Positions 1 through 11,569 of a stretch of 35,339 nucleotides of DNA are shown in pieces (the first letter of the stretch is position 1; each line of letters opens with the position of its first letter). A program made the translations under genes and the position numbers. The DNA lies in contig MU129288.1 in assembly GCA_014904985.1 (NCBI GenBank), forward strand, positions 1 through 35,339. Reading direction: 5' to 3'. This DNA is from Hydnum rufescens UP504. Its lineage: Eukaryota; Basidiomycota; Agaricomycetes; Cantharellales; Hydnaceae. The notes under the pieces were generated by a model that saw only the letters and a program-made list of their open reading frames with translations, searched no databases and was not told where the DNA came from.

Positions 1-500
1 GAACTATCAGCATTCGGATGGTGCCCCCACCCTTCCGCTATTCTCGCCGCTCAAAGCCCATAATTCTTACCGACGTGCGTCCCGCCCCATCCTACAATCA
101 TAATACAATTTGTTGGTCGTAAATTATCGCTGTGTCCATGATAGTGTCTTCAAGATCCTCTGGATACGGGGTCGTCGTGAGATGACACTCAATTCGGTTT
201 TCACAATCACAATCGCACCCAGCCCGCACCACCCCCGACGATCTTTTCAACTCTCGCCGTCTTTGTATATTTGGATTTACCTGTGGCTCTACAGGCCACT
301 TCACTTCAACATCAACCTTCCTGTCTTCATCCTACCACCGTGAAAACCTGCTCTCCTCTTCGCTCTACGATCCCTACCGTGCCCTCAAAGGGCCGTCTGC
401 TGAAACTTTTGTCACACGTGAACAGCTGGTCCTCGCAGTCCCTTATGGACCCGACGACAGAATGGGTTTATCGCGGGCTCCACCCGGCCTATCGCTGAGA
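1..500 (+). pseudogene. Decayed paralogue of the gene at 11570-12194
   Basis: The DNA follows exon 1, intron and exon 2 of the intact-looking copy (TCAGCATTCGGATGGT against TCAGTATTCGGATAGT; CCCGACGACAGAATG near 453 against CCCCGATGACAGAATG near 12141) but many small indels remove a continuous frame. The 5' end lies outside the window. Function is unknown for either copy. Confidence 0.65.
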
Positions 501-1312
501 CCTCTGCCACCGTACGGGTACGCTTTCGTGCTCTGCTTAATTAAAATGATACCGATTCATCTTCGTCTTCTAGGCTCCCTGATTCTGCGAGATGCACCTA
601 CATGCTAGTATTTTCTTTGCTCGTTCCGTTCTTCGTTCAGAAGGGCACTCCGACCCGTGTCTGAACAAGCCGAAGGCTCAAGTTCGCACTCATGCTGTGC
701 CTGATCAGACTGGTTTCTTTGCGTGTTGGACGGACAAATCTCGGGACACGATATACTGTACGATGAAATTGATAATCTGGGCTTCACTCTACAATCGACT
801 CCCGACTCTCAGGTTTTTTTTTTTTCAGTCCCTCGGTTTCTATTGGTTGGTGTGGTCCTCGCTTTACGTGAAAGCGCAATCGTCTTGGATTCTACGGTTC
901 CGGTCTCTGCCTGGTGACTTTTCTGGCTCCCGGACCGTCTCTCTGCTACTGGCTGTCTGGCTTCTTGGCTTGGTGTATCTCTAGATGAGACTTCGGGTTC
1001 AGGCTCCTTTCTGTTTTTTCCCTCGACCGTTGCCGTTCTGTGTTTGTTTTGTTGTGCTTTTGTTTCTCCTTTAAATTCTGTGTACCCTATGTCGTCTGCA
1101 TGGTTATTGTAAGTCTGATGAATATTTCGTGAGATGTGCCGCAGTGAGTTGTTCCCCCTCCTACAAAAGCGAGAGCGCAAGCGCAGACATCTACCTTCAT
1201 GTATTTGGCAGGACATAAGCACCAGTACGATACCGCAATACGGATGTCGCACGCCCTGTGAGGAAGGGCTGATGCCAATTTTTGGCGATATAGGTTCATT
1301 TCAAATGCCTTG
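1..1312 (+). repeat. Repeat A, copy 1 (decayed, truncated by the window edge)
   Basis: Nearly the whole stretch aligns by eye, in the same orientation, with about 11622-13512. Shared landmarks are the ACTATCAG start, the GGCTCAAGTTCGCAC block near 676 (12382 in copy 2), the CTACGGTTCCGGTCTCT block near 891 and the GATATAGGTTC(A/G)TTTCAAATGCC end near 1289. Roughly 1-500 corresponds to the coding part of the small gene at 11570-12194 but has lost its frame; the remainder corresponds to that gene's 3' flank. Copy 1 lacks about 400 bp present at roughly 12460-12850 and stops before the MED7-promoter-like part of copy 2. It contains a T-run near 812-825. Open frames here look like noise. Confidence 0.8.
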
Positions 1313-1506
1313 TTAGGAGGATTGCACGAGGTCAGACCCGGGTCGGACCGAATTTGGTCGAGACCCCATGTCAGACCCGGGGTCTCATTCAGTTTTTGTC
1401 ACGTGTGGGGTCAATCGAATCACAACCAATCAGATCAACGAAATGGATTAACAATCAACGGAGTTAAGCGGTAACGCCAGCAGTGTTCGCGAGTGTAGGA
1501 TCCAGG
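1313..1506. other. Gene-free interval between repeat A and the hAT remnant
   Basis: It contains repeated GTCAGACCCGGG/GGTCTC-type words near 1332-1385, similar in composition to the GACC-rich stretch at 2700-2880 on the other side of the hAT remnant. This may be a worn terminal region of that element. No gene seen. Confidence 0.4.
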
Positions 1507-2464
1507 TCAAGATTTGCTTGCCTTGTCATTAAATCCCCTACTTCTGGGTATTCCGTTCACCCTGAAACCAATATGCATTCCAAGGTCCGTCGAGGGGAAA
1601 AATATACATGCCTTGCCTTTCGCGGAAACCATAAATGCGACGACATGATTCCGCGAAATATCCTTCCATCCGTCACACTGGCCTGTCGCATAGCCACCTT
1701 TCATGATGTCCGTTGGGCCATCCTGAATCAAGTCATATTGCACCTTTAGAAGTGGGCCCGACAACTTAGTTCTGCTGGGAGGACTGAATCCGGGGTGCAG
1801 CATTCTGAATACCTTAATGACTTCGGGTTTTCGATTGAATTGAAGGACCAACCAGCAGCCACAACTGCACACATAAGTTGCATTTCAAGTTCATTCTGGT
1901 GTCCTTTGGGCAGTGGGCGCGTCGAGTCGGGTACAACTAATTGATTACTAAATAGCAAGGGGGATACTGAGCGGTAGCCAAGTGGTGTGGTGCTACGGCT
2001 CTGAGGAAGGGAAGGGAGGCTGAAGAAGCATAGGGGAAGTGTCAGATTCTTCGGAGGGACCAGGTACGGATTGCGGAACCGTCGATAATCTAGTTGGCCG
2101 CTTGTGTTCTTCATTCCATTGAAGACCAGTGGCATGAGCCTCATCTGATACGTGCGCACAAGTAACGAGATGTCAGGCCAATTTCTCTGTCGAGCCCTGG
2201 ATTGGCTCACTCTGTGCGATTGCTGGATATTCTGTGAGCAGAGATCTATAGAATGATTTAAAACCTACCAACAGTTTGTATATCTGCCTCGGAGCGACGG
2301 ACCACTAAATCACTCAAGGTGATTCTGTTCAAGTCGTCGCGCTCCAATTCCAACTTCAGGTGTGCAATACAAGCATTACACCTTGCCGCAGGATGGCTCT
2401 TGTTTGCTCCATATTGTTCTTGAAGCTTGGTGAAATATTTCCAGAGGGGGCTAGCTTTCCCCAT
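1507..2464 (-). pseudogene. hAT-family transposase remnant (BED-type zinc finger plus DUF659-like part)
   Basis: Reading from the minus strand, an ATG at 2464 opens an exon with a BED-finger-like pattern, LWKYFTKL followed by KSHPAARCNACIAHLKLEL. A donor GTAGGT lies at 2268. Downstream, a stretch with HQNELEMQLMCAVVAAG and then a different frame with the DUF659-like signature GGYATGQCDGWKDISRNHVV (about 1633-1692) continue in the order expected for fungal hAT-like proteins. Between FNSIENP and EVIKVFRMLHPGF, near 1830, the frame shifts by one base, and no C-terminal dimerisation part is present. I therefore call it a broken, truncated remnant. Family membership rests on motif memory; a profile search would settle it. 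Confidence 0.65.
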
Positions 2465-2696
2465 ACAGCCCGAGTCAAGTATGCAGAAAAAAGCAAGGCT
2501 AGCGCGCGAGTTTATTTTGGTAGGCAACTCCGTCCGAATCCCCGTCCCTGTTTACGTCTTCACATACCCGTGACACTTTTCACCATCCAGTATCCTTCAC
2601 AACTCATCAATATATTGATAGCAAACACTCAGATACAGAAAGGGGCATGGGAGGAGAAGTGGACTGCCCATAGACTGCGAAAAAGTGGAGAATCTG

Positions 2697-2882
2697 ATTG
2701 ACCTTTTGCGACCCACTGACCGTGGGAATGACCGGGTCGCAAAAGTCAGACCGGTCGGATTTCGGACCCTTGACCTTTTTAGACCCGGTCTGTGCAACAC
2801 TGGTTTGCTCTGTGCATCCTGAAACCATAGGGTTCGGTCACAGGTCACAGAGGTCCCGCTGTCACGCGTCACAGACCCTGTA
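2697..2882. repeat. GACC-rich terminal-type repeat with a perfect 12-bp hairpin
   Basis: CTTTTGCGACCC at 2703-2714 and its exact reverse complement at 2734-2745 form a hairpin with a 19-nt loop. Downstream lie several copies of GTCACAG/GTCTGTG words, ending CAGACCCTG at 2873-2881. Read on the minus strand this gives CAGGGTCTGTGACGCG, plausible as the 5' terminus of the hAT element whose transposase starts about 415 bp further on. I did not find a matching opposite end. Confidence 0.45.
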
Positions 2883-3207
2883 AAAGGTAATTTCCTTATT
2901 TTTTCCCGGTGGTTTACAGCAGTCAGCCCCATGATCATCAGGCCGCTTTTCAGTGGCGGACCGAACGCTACTGCATTACAACAATCCCAATTCCCTAGTA
3001 CAAGAGCTTCAACAAATTCGAAACCAATTGCCTACCGAGACGTCAACTTATTATGCATAACTGGATAAACCGAAGAGTGCATACTTTGGAATATTTTCCG
3101 TGATGAGGTCGCTCGCATAGAATCTAACCGGATGAGAGATGTCTGCTTTAGTACTTATGCACAATACTTGTTAGCGTAGGCCATTCCTCCATTCATTTGA
3201 TGTACAC
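2883..3207. other. Gene-free interval
   Basis: I see no gene, repeat or RNA here. It follows the stop codon of the minus-strand gene at 3208-4371. A consensus-like GTAAGT overlaps that stop, so an extra 3' exon of the gene could lie here. Confidence 0.4.
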
Positions 3208-4371
3208 TTACCCAGTATAATCCCACAGCTTTTGGTAGTATTTATTCCAATGCTCTTGATCATTGTATGTCGGGAGGAATTCCGTTCTGAACTTTTTGCC
3301 TTTCGCCCGTTCTCGTTCAGCAAATGCTTCGATTCCTTTGTCCCAGTGATCTCCCAAGGGGGCATCAAATAGCTTTCCAATAGAACCTGCAGCCTTGTCG
3401 CCGTGTATTGCTTTGTCGACTGCCAGCACATCGTTCACGAGGTCCACAGGATTGACCTTTCCTTCCTTGATTTCAGGCCAGTTAAGGACCAATAACTTGA
3501 TGACGAGCCCAAGGAGCTCGCTCTGATAATCATGGTATTCGATATGCGAAACCTGATTCGCCACGGCTGCAATCCATTGTGGGGATTGAAGGGCAGTTCT
3601 AACCCGTGCCGACACTCTGGTGTACAGTCAGTCAGGGCCCTACGGAAAAGGCGAAGACCCACGGCCTACTTTTCATGAAGAATTACGTCCCCAAGGCTAG
3701 GGTTCCATTTCATGGATTCGACACAGAGCCAGTTGAGGAAGAGATATTGGATGCCTTGTGTGTTTCGCTTTTTGATATTGGGAAAGCAAGGCGGCTGATC
3801 TATAAACATGCGTTAATCTAGTATTCAAGAGAATCGATACAATGCTAACCTCTGGCTTCGGCGGATCGTTTGCATACCCCTGAGAGCTGCGGCACACTGA
3901 AATGCACGCATTTGGTCGAGACGACGGTATTGATCCAATGCGGCGCTAAGGGGATACCTAGTGAAAGTGTCCGGAATTTAGACCAGAGTCCCAAGTCAAT
4001 CAGACTCTTTACCATCGATCGTCTCCCTCCCAGGTCTCGTCTCTAGCCTCGTAAAATGTTTGGCCGAAGGTGTCTGCAAGAGCCTTGTTCTGCCAGGCCG
4101 ATGACTGCCCATTCATCTCTCTGAAGAATGTCAAGATTGCTCGGTCTCGCAGTCCCCAATGTGCAAGGCCCAAAAAGAAGGTGTTGGTGGACTCATCTAT
4201 CCCCGCTTCCTCTAAGAGCTCCTCTAAAGTCTTGCCAGCGTTGGACGTGATCAAGCCGCGTGTAGACTGATCAGTAGCTGCGAGCCCAAAGGCAGAGTGG
4301 CCAGGAAACGGTTCGAGCTTGTCATAGTTTTGCATGGAGGTGGGGGCGTTCATTGTCAGATGTCTAGCCAT
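3208..4371 (-). CDS. Orphan protein of about 325 residues, four exons
   Basis: Proposed exons on the minus strand are 4371-4013, 3957-3878, 3799-3670 and 3616-3208; all junction phases agree and the product has 325 residues. It starts MARHLTMNAPTSMQ. Exon 2 reads YPLSAALDQYRRLDQMRAF, exon 3 LFLNWLCVESMKWNP, exon 4 VSHIEYHDYQSELLGLV, and it ends in a charged stretch and WDYTG. No signal peptide or membrane helix is obvious; it looks soluble and alpha-helical. I do not recognise the family. It is divergent from the orphan at 6276, with the inverted-arm element between their 5' ends. The exon 2 to 3 junction is the least certain, since a second donor (GTTAGC, 3848) is possible. GTAAGT at the stop codon could extend the C-terminus. 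Confidence 0.65.
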
Positions 4372-4489
4372 ATCGACTGTAGGTCTCTGTTAAATGTAAC
4401 TGTTCAAGAGCCGGACTTCTGATTTTGGCCTAATTGTCAGCACATCTCAGGGATACGGGCCGGAACTTGCATCTTCCGAACGTCCAAGC

Positions 4490-4722
4490 AATACAAGGAC
4501 CCTTGCGAGCACCAGACCAACCGGTATCCCAGTTCCGGTATTTTGAGGGATGAAGAACATTCCGGGAATCTGGGCCCAAAATGGGCTTCAAACACTATAA
4601 AAATGCAACAAAACTGCCCATAGCCAATACAAAATGAATCTCTTGCATTCTAATGACATACATACACTGAGATAGCACACGGGGGTTTGAGGGGCCTGTC
4701 GTCGTCGCGGCTACTTCCGGGC
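4490..4722 (+). repeat. Left inverted arm
   Basis: Pairs with 5918-6140. Carries a TATAAAAA-like word at 4596-4603 that is also present, slightly changed (TATAAAGA), in the other arm. Similarity ends after CTACTTCCGGGCCG near 4722. Confidence 0.75.
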
Positions 4723-5917
4723 CGGCCGGGGTCAGGCTAGTGCCCCAGATCTTGGAACCGAACAACCCGCACACCCGCAGATTTGACAAGGTGTACAGTT
4801 GATGAGACTCAGCAATGCGGGCTTCGTTGCTATTGACGATGGCTACGGAGGACTCAACGCCGGGACCGGGAGACATGCAGGAGGCACTGAGCATTTTGTG
4901 GAAAGTATTTCGGTGGTCGGTGGCGGGTTGTTTGATTCCGGGATCTGGGGCTATGTAACTAGCCTGGCCCCGGCCTGCCGGGCTCCTTTACTCTGGTTTT
5001 AGGGTAGGTACAAGGAGGTGCCTTCAGAAGCCCACTGAGGGAGGACCCCTGTAAGCACTGTTATACCTAGGACCAGCACCGGCCAGAAGAACACTTTGGA
5101 AACTCTGAAGCTCGACCTTCCGAGGGCTCGGAATAAGGACCATCCCTGGTGGACTCATGCACTAAGATCTTGCTCCTGGTGGGATGTGTGAAAAATTCCA
5201 CCAAAGGTGGAAACTCGTGTGTGAGAACTAGAGACCAGCTGACTGTGCTGGGTGGGTGACCACCAGCGAAAAGATCGCTTTGGAAGCTTCGAAGCTGACC
5301 TTCCGAAGGGACCATGCTTCTGGTGCTTCAAAGGCTCTGATGGGGTTTTTAATTTTCCTGATGCTCACCTGTGGCATGGTGGCATATGACAGTATTGTGC
5401 TTTCACCCTAAATTTCCCATTCGCAAGCATCCCCCATGATCAGTAATTGATATTATCCCACAGAACAATCTCATTGGCCGATCCCACTCCCAGAAACCGG
5501 GAAATAGTTTGGTTGCAGTTTACTGAATTCGAAGTGTGCCACTCTCCACTGGCATTACAGCAAGGAGAGGTGGAACTGTTTACTGCTCAACATTCAACAG
5601 CGTTCAGCTTGAAGGGTATACTGGGCACTGGCCAGGAGGATTAAAAACCCCTTTGGAGGCTTCCGAGGGCTTCGAAGCACCAGAAGCAAAGTAACTTATT
5701 CGGCTTCAGAGCTTCCGAAGTGATATTTTGGCTGGTGCCGGATCTAACAGTGCTTTCAGGGTTCCTGCTTCAGCGGGCTTTGGAAGATACGATGAACCCT
5801 CGAAAGCAAATAAGATTTCCTGATGCCCGCGGGACCCCTGCGAGCCCTAGGTGAACCAGTATCTGGGGGACCGGACGATCCTGGAATTTTTATTACCATA
5901 AAAGGGAATATTTCACG

Positions 5918-6140
5918 GCCCGGAATTAGCCGCGACGACGACACAAGCTCCTCAAACCTCCTGTGTGCTATCTCTCAAGCGTATGGTGCATTAGAATGCG
6001 AGAGCTTCGTTTTGTATCGGGCAGTTTTGTTGCATCTTTATAGTGTTTGAAGATTTGGGGCCCAGATTCCCAGAATGTTCACCCTCAAAATACCGGAACT
6101 GGGATACCGGTTGGTCTAGTGCTCGCAGGGGTCCTATGCT
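5918..6140 (-). repeat. Right inverted arm
   Basis: Reverse complement of 4490-4722, bounded by CGGCCCGGAATTAGCCGCG on the inner side and GCGAGGGGTCCTATG-like sequence (CGCAGGGGTCCTATG) on the outer side. Confidence 0.75.
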
Positions 6141-6232
6141 GGCCCTAATTCACTACTCAGATCCCCATCATGTCACTGACATCTGTCCAACAGCAGAATC
6201 ACCTTGTCTGTGTAATGAGCAATTCATCTAGG

Positions 6233-6241
6233 TATATAATA
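6233..6241 (+). promoter_or_regulatory. TATA-like element of the 6276 gene
   Basis: TATATAATA lies about 35 bp before the ATG at 6276, a short but feasible leader. It lies outside the inverted arm. Confidence 0.35.
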
Positions 6242-6275
6242 ATGCGAGCGAACGAGAGAATCCCCACTCACCACG

Positions 6276-9200
6276 ATGTCTACTGATTTGCCCAAGTATG
6301 ACTGCGCTGCACACCCATCGACTTTAATCGATCCTAACCGCACTTCGCCACTTGATACCAACCACCTATATCTTCTTTCTGTCTACGATCAAAAAAGGGT
6401 TCCAGCTGAGGACTTTTCTTTCGGTCCATACGACTGCGCCGGCTGGGTTACTGTTGGCTTAGCACATTTCAGTGCTGATGATCAGTTGTTCCACCTTACA
6501 GACCACAAGATCAAAGGATCGTATTGGAATGTTCTTCGACACTCGCTTTCTTGGTCGGATGCTCATGAAGGCACGGCGAGAACCCCCGTCGGTTCTCTTC
6601 AGTTTTCGGACGACCTCAGTAGCTTCCTGGGGGTGGTAATGACTAGCGATGGCAAAGAACGTACAGTCCAAGGGGTTAAGATCGCCGGTTATCATACAAA
6701 GAGAGCTAAGGCTTCCGGAGGCGTGGCCTTTGACTCGTACGATTTTTTTTTCGGAGCAGTCAGGTACACTGGAGGAGCTCCTGAATTAGAACCCTTGGTG
6801 AGGGAATCGTTAATACTTCTATATGATACTACTTAATGCATCGGCAGTGCCAATTTTGGGATCCCGACAACTATGATGACGAAGACGACCACGGATTTAC
6901 ATACGATGTATCTCCTGATGCCCACTGGAGTGGGGGAATAGGTGGCCAGTTTGTCAAACCTCGCGGCGTAGGGGAGAGTGCATTTGTCAGCTTCGACATT
7001 ACCCTTAAACCGGATCTGAAGTCATTTGAGGGCACCTTCTCCAACGACAACGAGCTTACCAAATATAACTGGACAGGAACCACATTCGAGATTCCTAAAG
7101 AGATCAGGAAACTCATCGAGGACCGTGTGAAGAACAGACCGAGCGTGGCGCCACCCGATGCGGAGAAGGCCTTTTATAAAGCACAGGAAAGTGCCACACC
7201 ATCTTATGCCGTCGACGTTTATTTGCCTGCCTCTAGGCCTGATGCTCCGCCACCTTACGCCTCGATGGTGGCATATTCTTCTGGAGCGCCAGAAGGCATG
7301 AGCGAGCTGAAACTTTGGCAGATCAGCTCGTACAAAGTCGTGAAAGATCCAGACTCGGGGGAGTTCTATGCGAAGGATGTCGTCCAAGAGTATGTCGGAA
7401 AGGCATCTCACAACGTACGTATACAGTTATACATTGATATGTCGTGGAATATTGCTGATGAGACGCATGTTAGATCTTTATGACCTCACTTTCTGGCAGC
7501 GTGAAGGAGAAGTTTCACTTCAGTGACGCTGGCTTCCCTCTTCAGGATGGGGAAAAGACCATCAAGCAGAATCACGCCAAGTTTAACAATGCTGCATCTA
7601 TTCCATATTTCGCGCAAGCCCTGCACCAGTCGGTAGTCACTACCGAGAGGCAGAAGAAAGAAATTGATGCTGATAAAATTGGAGCATGGTTCACGGCAAT
7701 GAGTTCGTTGAAGCCGCCAGGGGGTGGCAAACCTGATCCTGTCGAACTAGCTGGTTTGAAGCGGGACAAAAATCTGACAGAACTTCAAGACGCGTATTCT
7801 GCACAAATGGACGACTTGTACAAATTCTATTACAAAATCAAAGTCGCCGACTTCACCGAATATTGCTTCGATCAGCCACAGCCAAGACATGGTTCGACAA
7901 GCTCAAGGCTTACGTTGAGAGTGATCCATTTGTAGCACAATGGGTCAGCTTGGTACGTCTTATTTCGATTACTTCATCTCTGGATGACTGGTAACTTGCA
8001 TTTGTACAGAATTCGGACATCAATTACAAGGAAGGCTCTCGTAGCATCATGGAAGCTTCTGTCAAGTTCAACATCTTAGAGGATGTTGGTTACCCCAACG
8101 TGGCGTCGAAGGATCGCCAAACTCCAGATGTAAGCCTAAAAATGTCCGTCTACTCGTATCTTCGTATTGATGATGTTTATTCAGATTATCAAGACTCTGG
8201 CAAGTTCAGCTGCGATGGCATCTTTCGCCACTTCTGTCAAATTCGATCCTACCCTTGAAAAGTTACTTGCGGACGTGAGTCATTGATTCGCTCTATTCAC
8301 ATGCTCAACAATTCGTTTTCATTCTTTATTAGCTGATTAATGACGTGGGAACCAGTACGGAAGAGGAGATTAGAAAAAAGTATGGGAGCCTAATTCAAGG
8401 TACCTGTCGCATTCTTTGTCGACTTTGTGATTACTGGCTTATAATTGAATACTAGCATGGGCGCAGCTTCAGGTTTGTGGCTCTTCCCACGATCTTGACT
8501 CATTACTTACCCACCCTAGGAGCTTATGCTAGCATATGGATCGACTAGGGCATTTTCCGATTGGTTCCTTAAAGTACTGAGACATTATGGGGAAGGGGGT
8601 AGGGAGGGTTTTCTCGGCTGGCTTCAATTGGCCGGCGAACAGATGAGGAACATCTGGAACAAGTTTAAGAAAGGGAAGCCCCGGGAAGAAATTGTGGAGG
8701 AATTTACAGAGGCAGTCGTCGAGCTTGCCGAAGAACCAATGAAGGATCCTAAGCGATGGGAAAAGATTTCTAAGGCTTGGAACAAGGTGAGTCGTCCAGC
8801 GATCACATGTTACTACGCTAAAATGCGCTTCATTACTTCTCTTTTTGCAGTTTAAAGGTGGTGTGAAGGCCGTCTTTGCTCATTTAGCTCTCGTGGCCTG
8901 CGCGGCAGCTCTTATTGCTGTGGCTGCTGGTCAATGGGGCGCAGTGGATCCTGCAGTGCGCGTCTACCTGGGACTGGAAGCTTTCGCATATGCCCTGCGG
9001 GGGCTCAAACTATTTGCATCAACTACGCTCGGAAAGCTTATCAAAACCAAATTGTTGGATAACAAACTATTCCTGGAGCGTGTTGGAGAATGGTTTAGCA
9101 AAGAAGGTGTTCCAAAGGATATACCGGGGGCCTCTATCCTTGGGAAACTGTGTGTCTTCATCTAAATGCTGCTCGGTACTAACATTTACTTACACCCATC

Positions 9201-9647
9201 GTTGTGCGATCGGCAGGGTCGGAAAGAATGTGAAAGTATTCTTGAAACGTTTGGGCGCCGTCTTGGCGGTTGCGATGGTTGTGGTTTGTGCCTTCGACTT
9301 CAAGCATGCTCTAGTAAGAGATTCCACAACTGATTCTCGGACGAATTTTGATGCTTGCATGAACACCGTTAGGACACTGGAGACCCTTTGGAGATCGCCG
9401 AGTCTGCTATTTTCCTAGTCCTTGCTATCATTGATGTGGCAGTCGTCGCTACAGGAATGGTCGCTAACGTCTTGGGTGCGAGCGCTGTGGCAGCTTGTGC
9501 TGGTCCAATAGGACTCGCGTTCGCAGCCGTAGGGCTTGTAGTCGCAATCGTCTTTTTCATCATCCAGTTATTGAACCCCAAGCCGCCCCCGATCCTGTCC
9601 AAGATTTCATTGACGATGAACTTCAGAAAGGAGGTTGGAAGAAGTAA
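6276..9647 (+). CDS. Large orphan protein (about 930 residues), about ten exons, hydrophobic C-terminus
   Basis: Proposed exons: 6276-6797, 6848-7414, 7474-7952, 8010-8129, 8185-8274, 8333-8399, 8456-8472, 8520-8786, 8851-9149, 9217-9313, 9373-9647. Phases agree throughout except for two one-base losses. The first is near 7871-7880, between TEYCFDQ and AKTWFDKLKAYVE. The second is in the C5 run near 9586-9590, before the natural-looking end QDFIDDELQKGGWKK. The N-terminal 360 residues contain two beta-rich stretches with similar rhythm (SFGPYDCAGWVTVGLAHFS and GGIGGQFVKPRGVGESAFV), possibly a repeated domain. The middle is helical. The last 230 residues hold about four hydrophobic segments, including HLALVACAAALIAVAAG and PIGLAFAAVGLVVAIVFF. 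There is no signal peptide. I do not recognise the family; membrane association is inferred from hydrophobicity only. Confidence 0.7.
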
Positions 9648-9968
9648 TCCGAGGCAATGGATATGTGTACTGCTACGAAGTTTCATTGTTTTTACTCGAT
9701 GCTCACTGGCACCATTCAGTTGTACCCAAATCTGTAAAATATATGTTGTTATCTCCTTCTAACAGAACTTTGAAGTCCCGAAGGTCAGTTGGCCGCTCCC
9801 ATACCATCAACTTGCCGCCCCCCCAGTATAGTCTTGGGCCTTAAATGCCCATCATCTTAGGCTTGTTTTGCTCAAATCCCGACGCCGGCGTTATTTCCCT
9901 CGATAAAGGTGATTTCAGCTTCAGCAAGGTAATCTCAAGTCCTATAGGGAGTCATCTTTGGTGGCCAT
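9648..9968. other. 3' flank of the orphan gene
   Basis: Probably 3' UTR (TGTAAAATATATGTTG near 9734) and spacer up to the duplicated MCM3 fragment. A short open frame (9635-9844) is read here but starts inside the preceding gene and is not supported. Confidence 0.4.
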
Positions 9969-10862
<894 letters not shown>

Positions 10863-11500
10863 GCACTTGCACGCTCGGTCCTAAGAGAATTTTTCTATCT
10901 GAATCTCTCCAATTGCCGCGCTCCAATCAAATCCTGCAACGTCTCGCAGCATTCTTGGTGAGGCTGGACTTCCGATTCAGATTTCTGTGCACATGCCAAG
11001 ATTCGCTGTAGAAGAGAGTGCAGTAACCGCCTTCGTCTGCAGTCCCATCCTCTGATCATTAGATTCCTCGCTCATCTCCAATTCGTGAAGGAGACCACCC
11101 TTGTGAAGTATCCAAGGCCCAACTTGATTGATATCCATACAGCATCCCTCCTATTGTACTTCGGTGTGTTCGCCCATGAACCCCAGAATTTTCTCCATTC
11201 CAGACACCGTTGGTGTGCGAATTGGAATTATTTAGCTATAGTGTATTTTGTTAATCTGCACTTGGATATTTGATAGCAATGCCAAATGCATATGGCATTT
11301 CCTTTGTGGTGATAGTTTCGGAGGACACCGTACCGGGATCAATGGTTGACGGTAGTCATCAATGCCCGCTCTGTGGGACAGGCTATCGTTCCTCCGGATC
11401 ATTCGCGCCATGTGGGGGAGCGCGCTGCACCTTGCAATTGCGCAATTGCCTCGAGGCCGAACCATGATTTATTTCCACCATGTTTCCCTGCCGCTGAATC
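10863..11500. other. Unexplained spacer between two duplicated fragments
   Basis: No convincing gene. A minus-strand frame of about 32 codons begins with an ATG near 11072 (MSEESNDQRMGLQTKAV) and may be a further captured gene fragment, but nothing identifies it. Confidence 0.35.
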
Positions 11501-11502
11501 CA

Positions 11503-11511
11503 ATATATATA
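11503..11511 (+). promoter_or_regulatory. TATA-like element of the 11570 gene
   Basis: ATATATATA about 60 bp before the ATG at 11570, preceded by a pyrimidine-rich TTTCCCTGCCGC. Confidence 0.4.
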
Positions 11512-11569
11512 GGCAAGTGTTAAAAAAGTGGACACTTCACCCTCATCCTCCTCGTACACCCTCCTAGAC

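Larger units (their letters stand above)
4490..6140. mobile_element. Non-coding element with inverted arms of about 220 bp
   Basis: The left arm (about 4490-4722) and the right arm (about 5918-6140) are reverse complements at roughly 85% by eye. Both contain GACCAACCGGTATCCC, AGTTCCGGTATTTTGAGG, TTCAAACACTATAA and GCAACAAAACTGCCC. The interior has no transposase-like frame but holds several partial copies of a module rich in CTTCCGA/CTTCGAAG: 5085-5130 and 5270-5330 in one orientation, 5640-5725 inverted. Termini look like AGGACCC...GGGTCCT; I could not define a target-site duplication. It may be a non-autonomous TIR or foldback element. It fills the space between the starts of the two divergent orphan genes. 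Confidence 0.65.

Noticed and set aside
809..1252. 147-codon minus-strand frame at the left end
   Set aside because: Lies in the non-coding 3' flank of repeat A and is not conserved in copy 2 or 3.
9635..9844. Plus-strand frame GNGYVYCYEVSLFLLDAHW as another exon of the large orphan
   Set aside because: It begins inside the last exon; the reading that ends QDFIDDELQKGGWKK then stop is more natural, and AT-rich UTR-like sequence follows.
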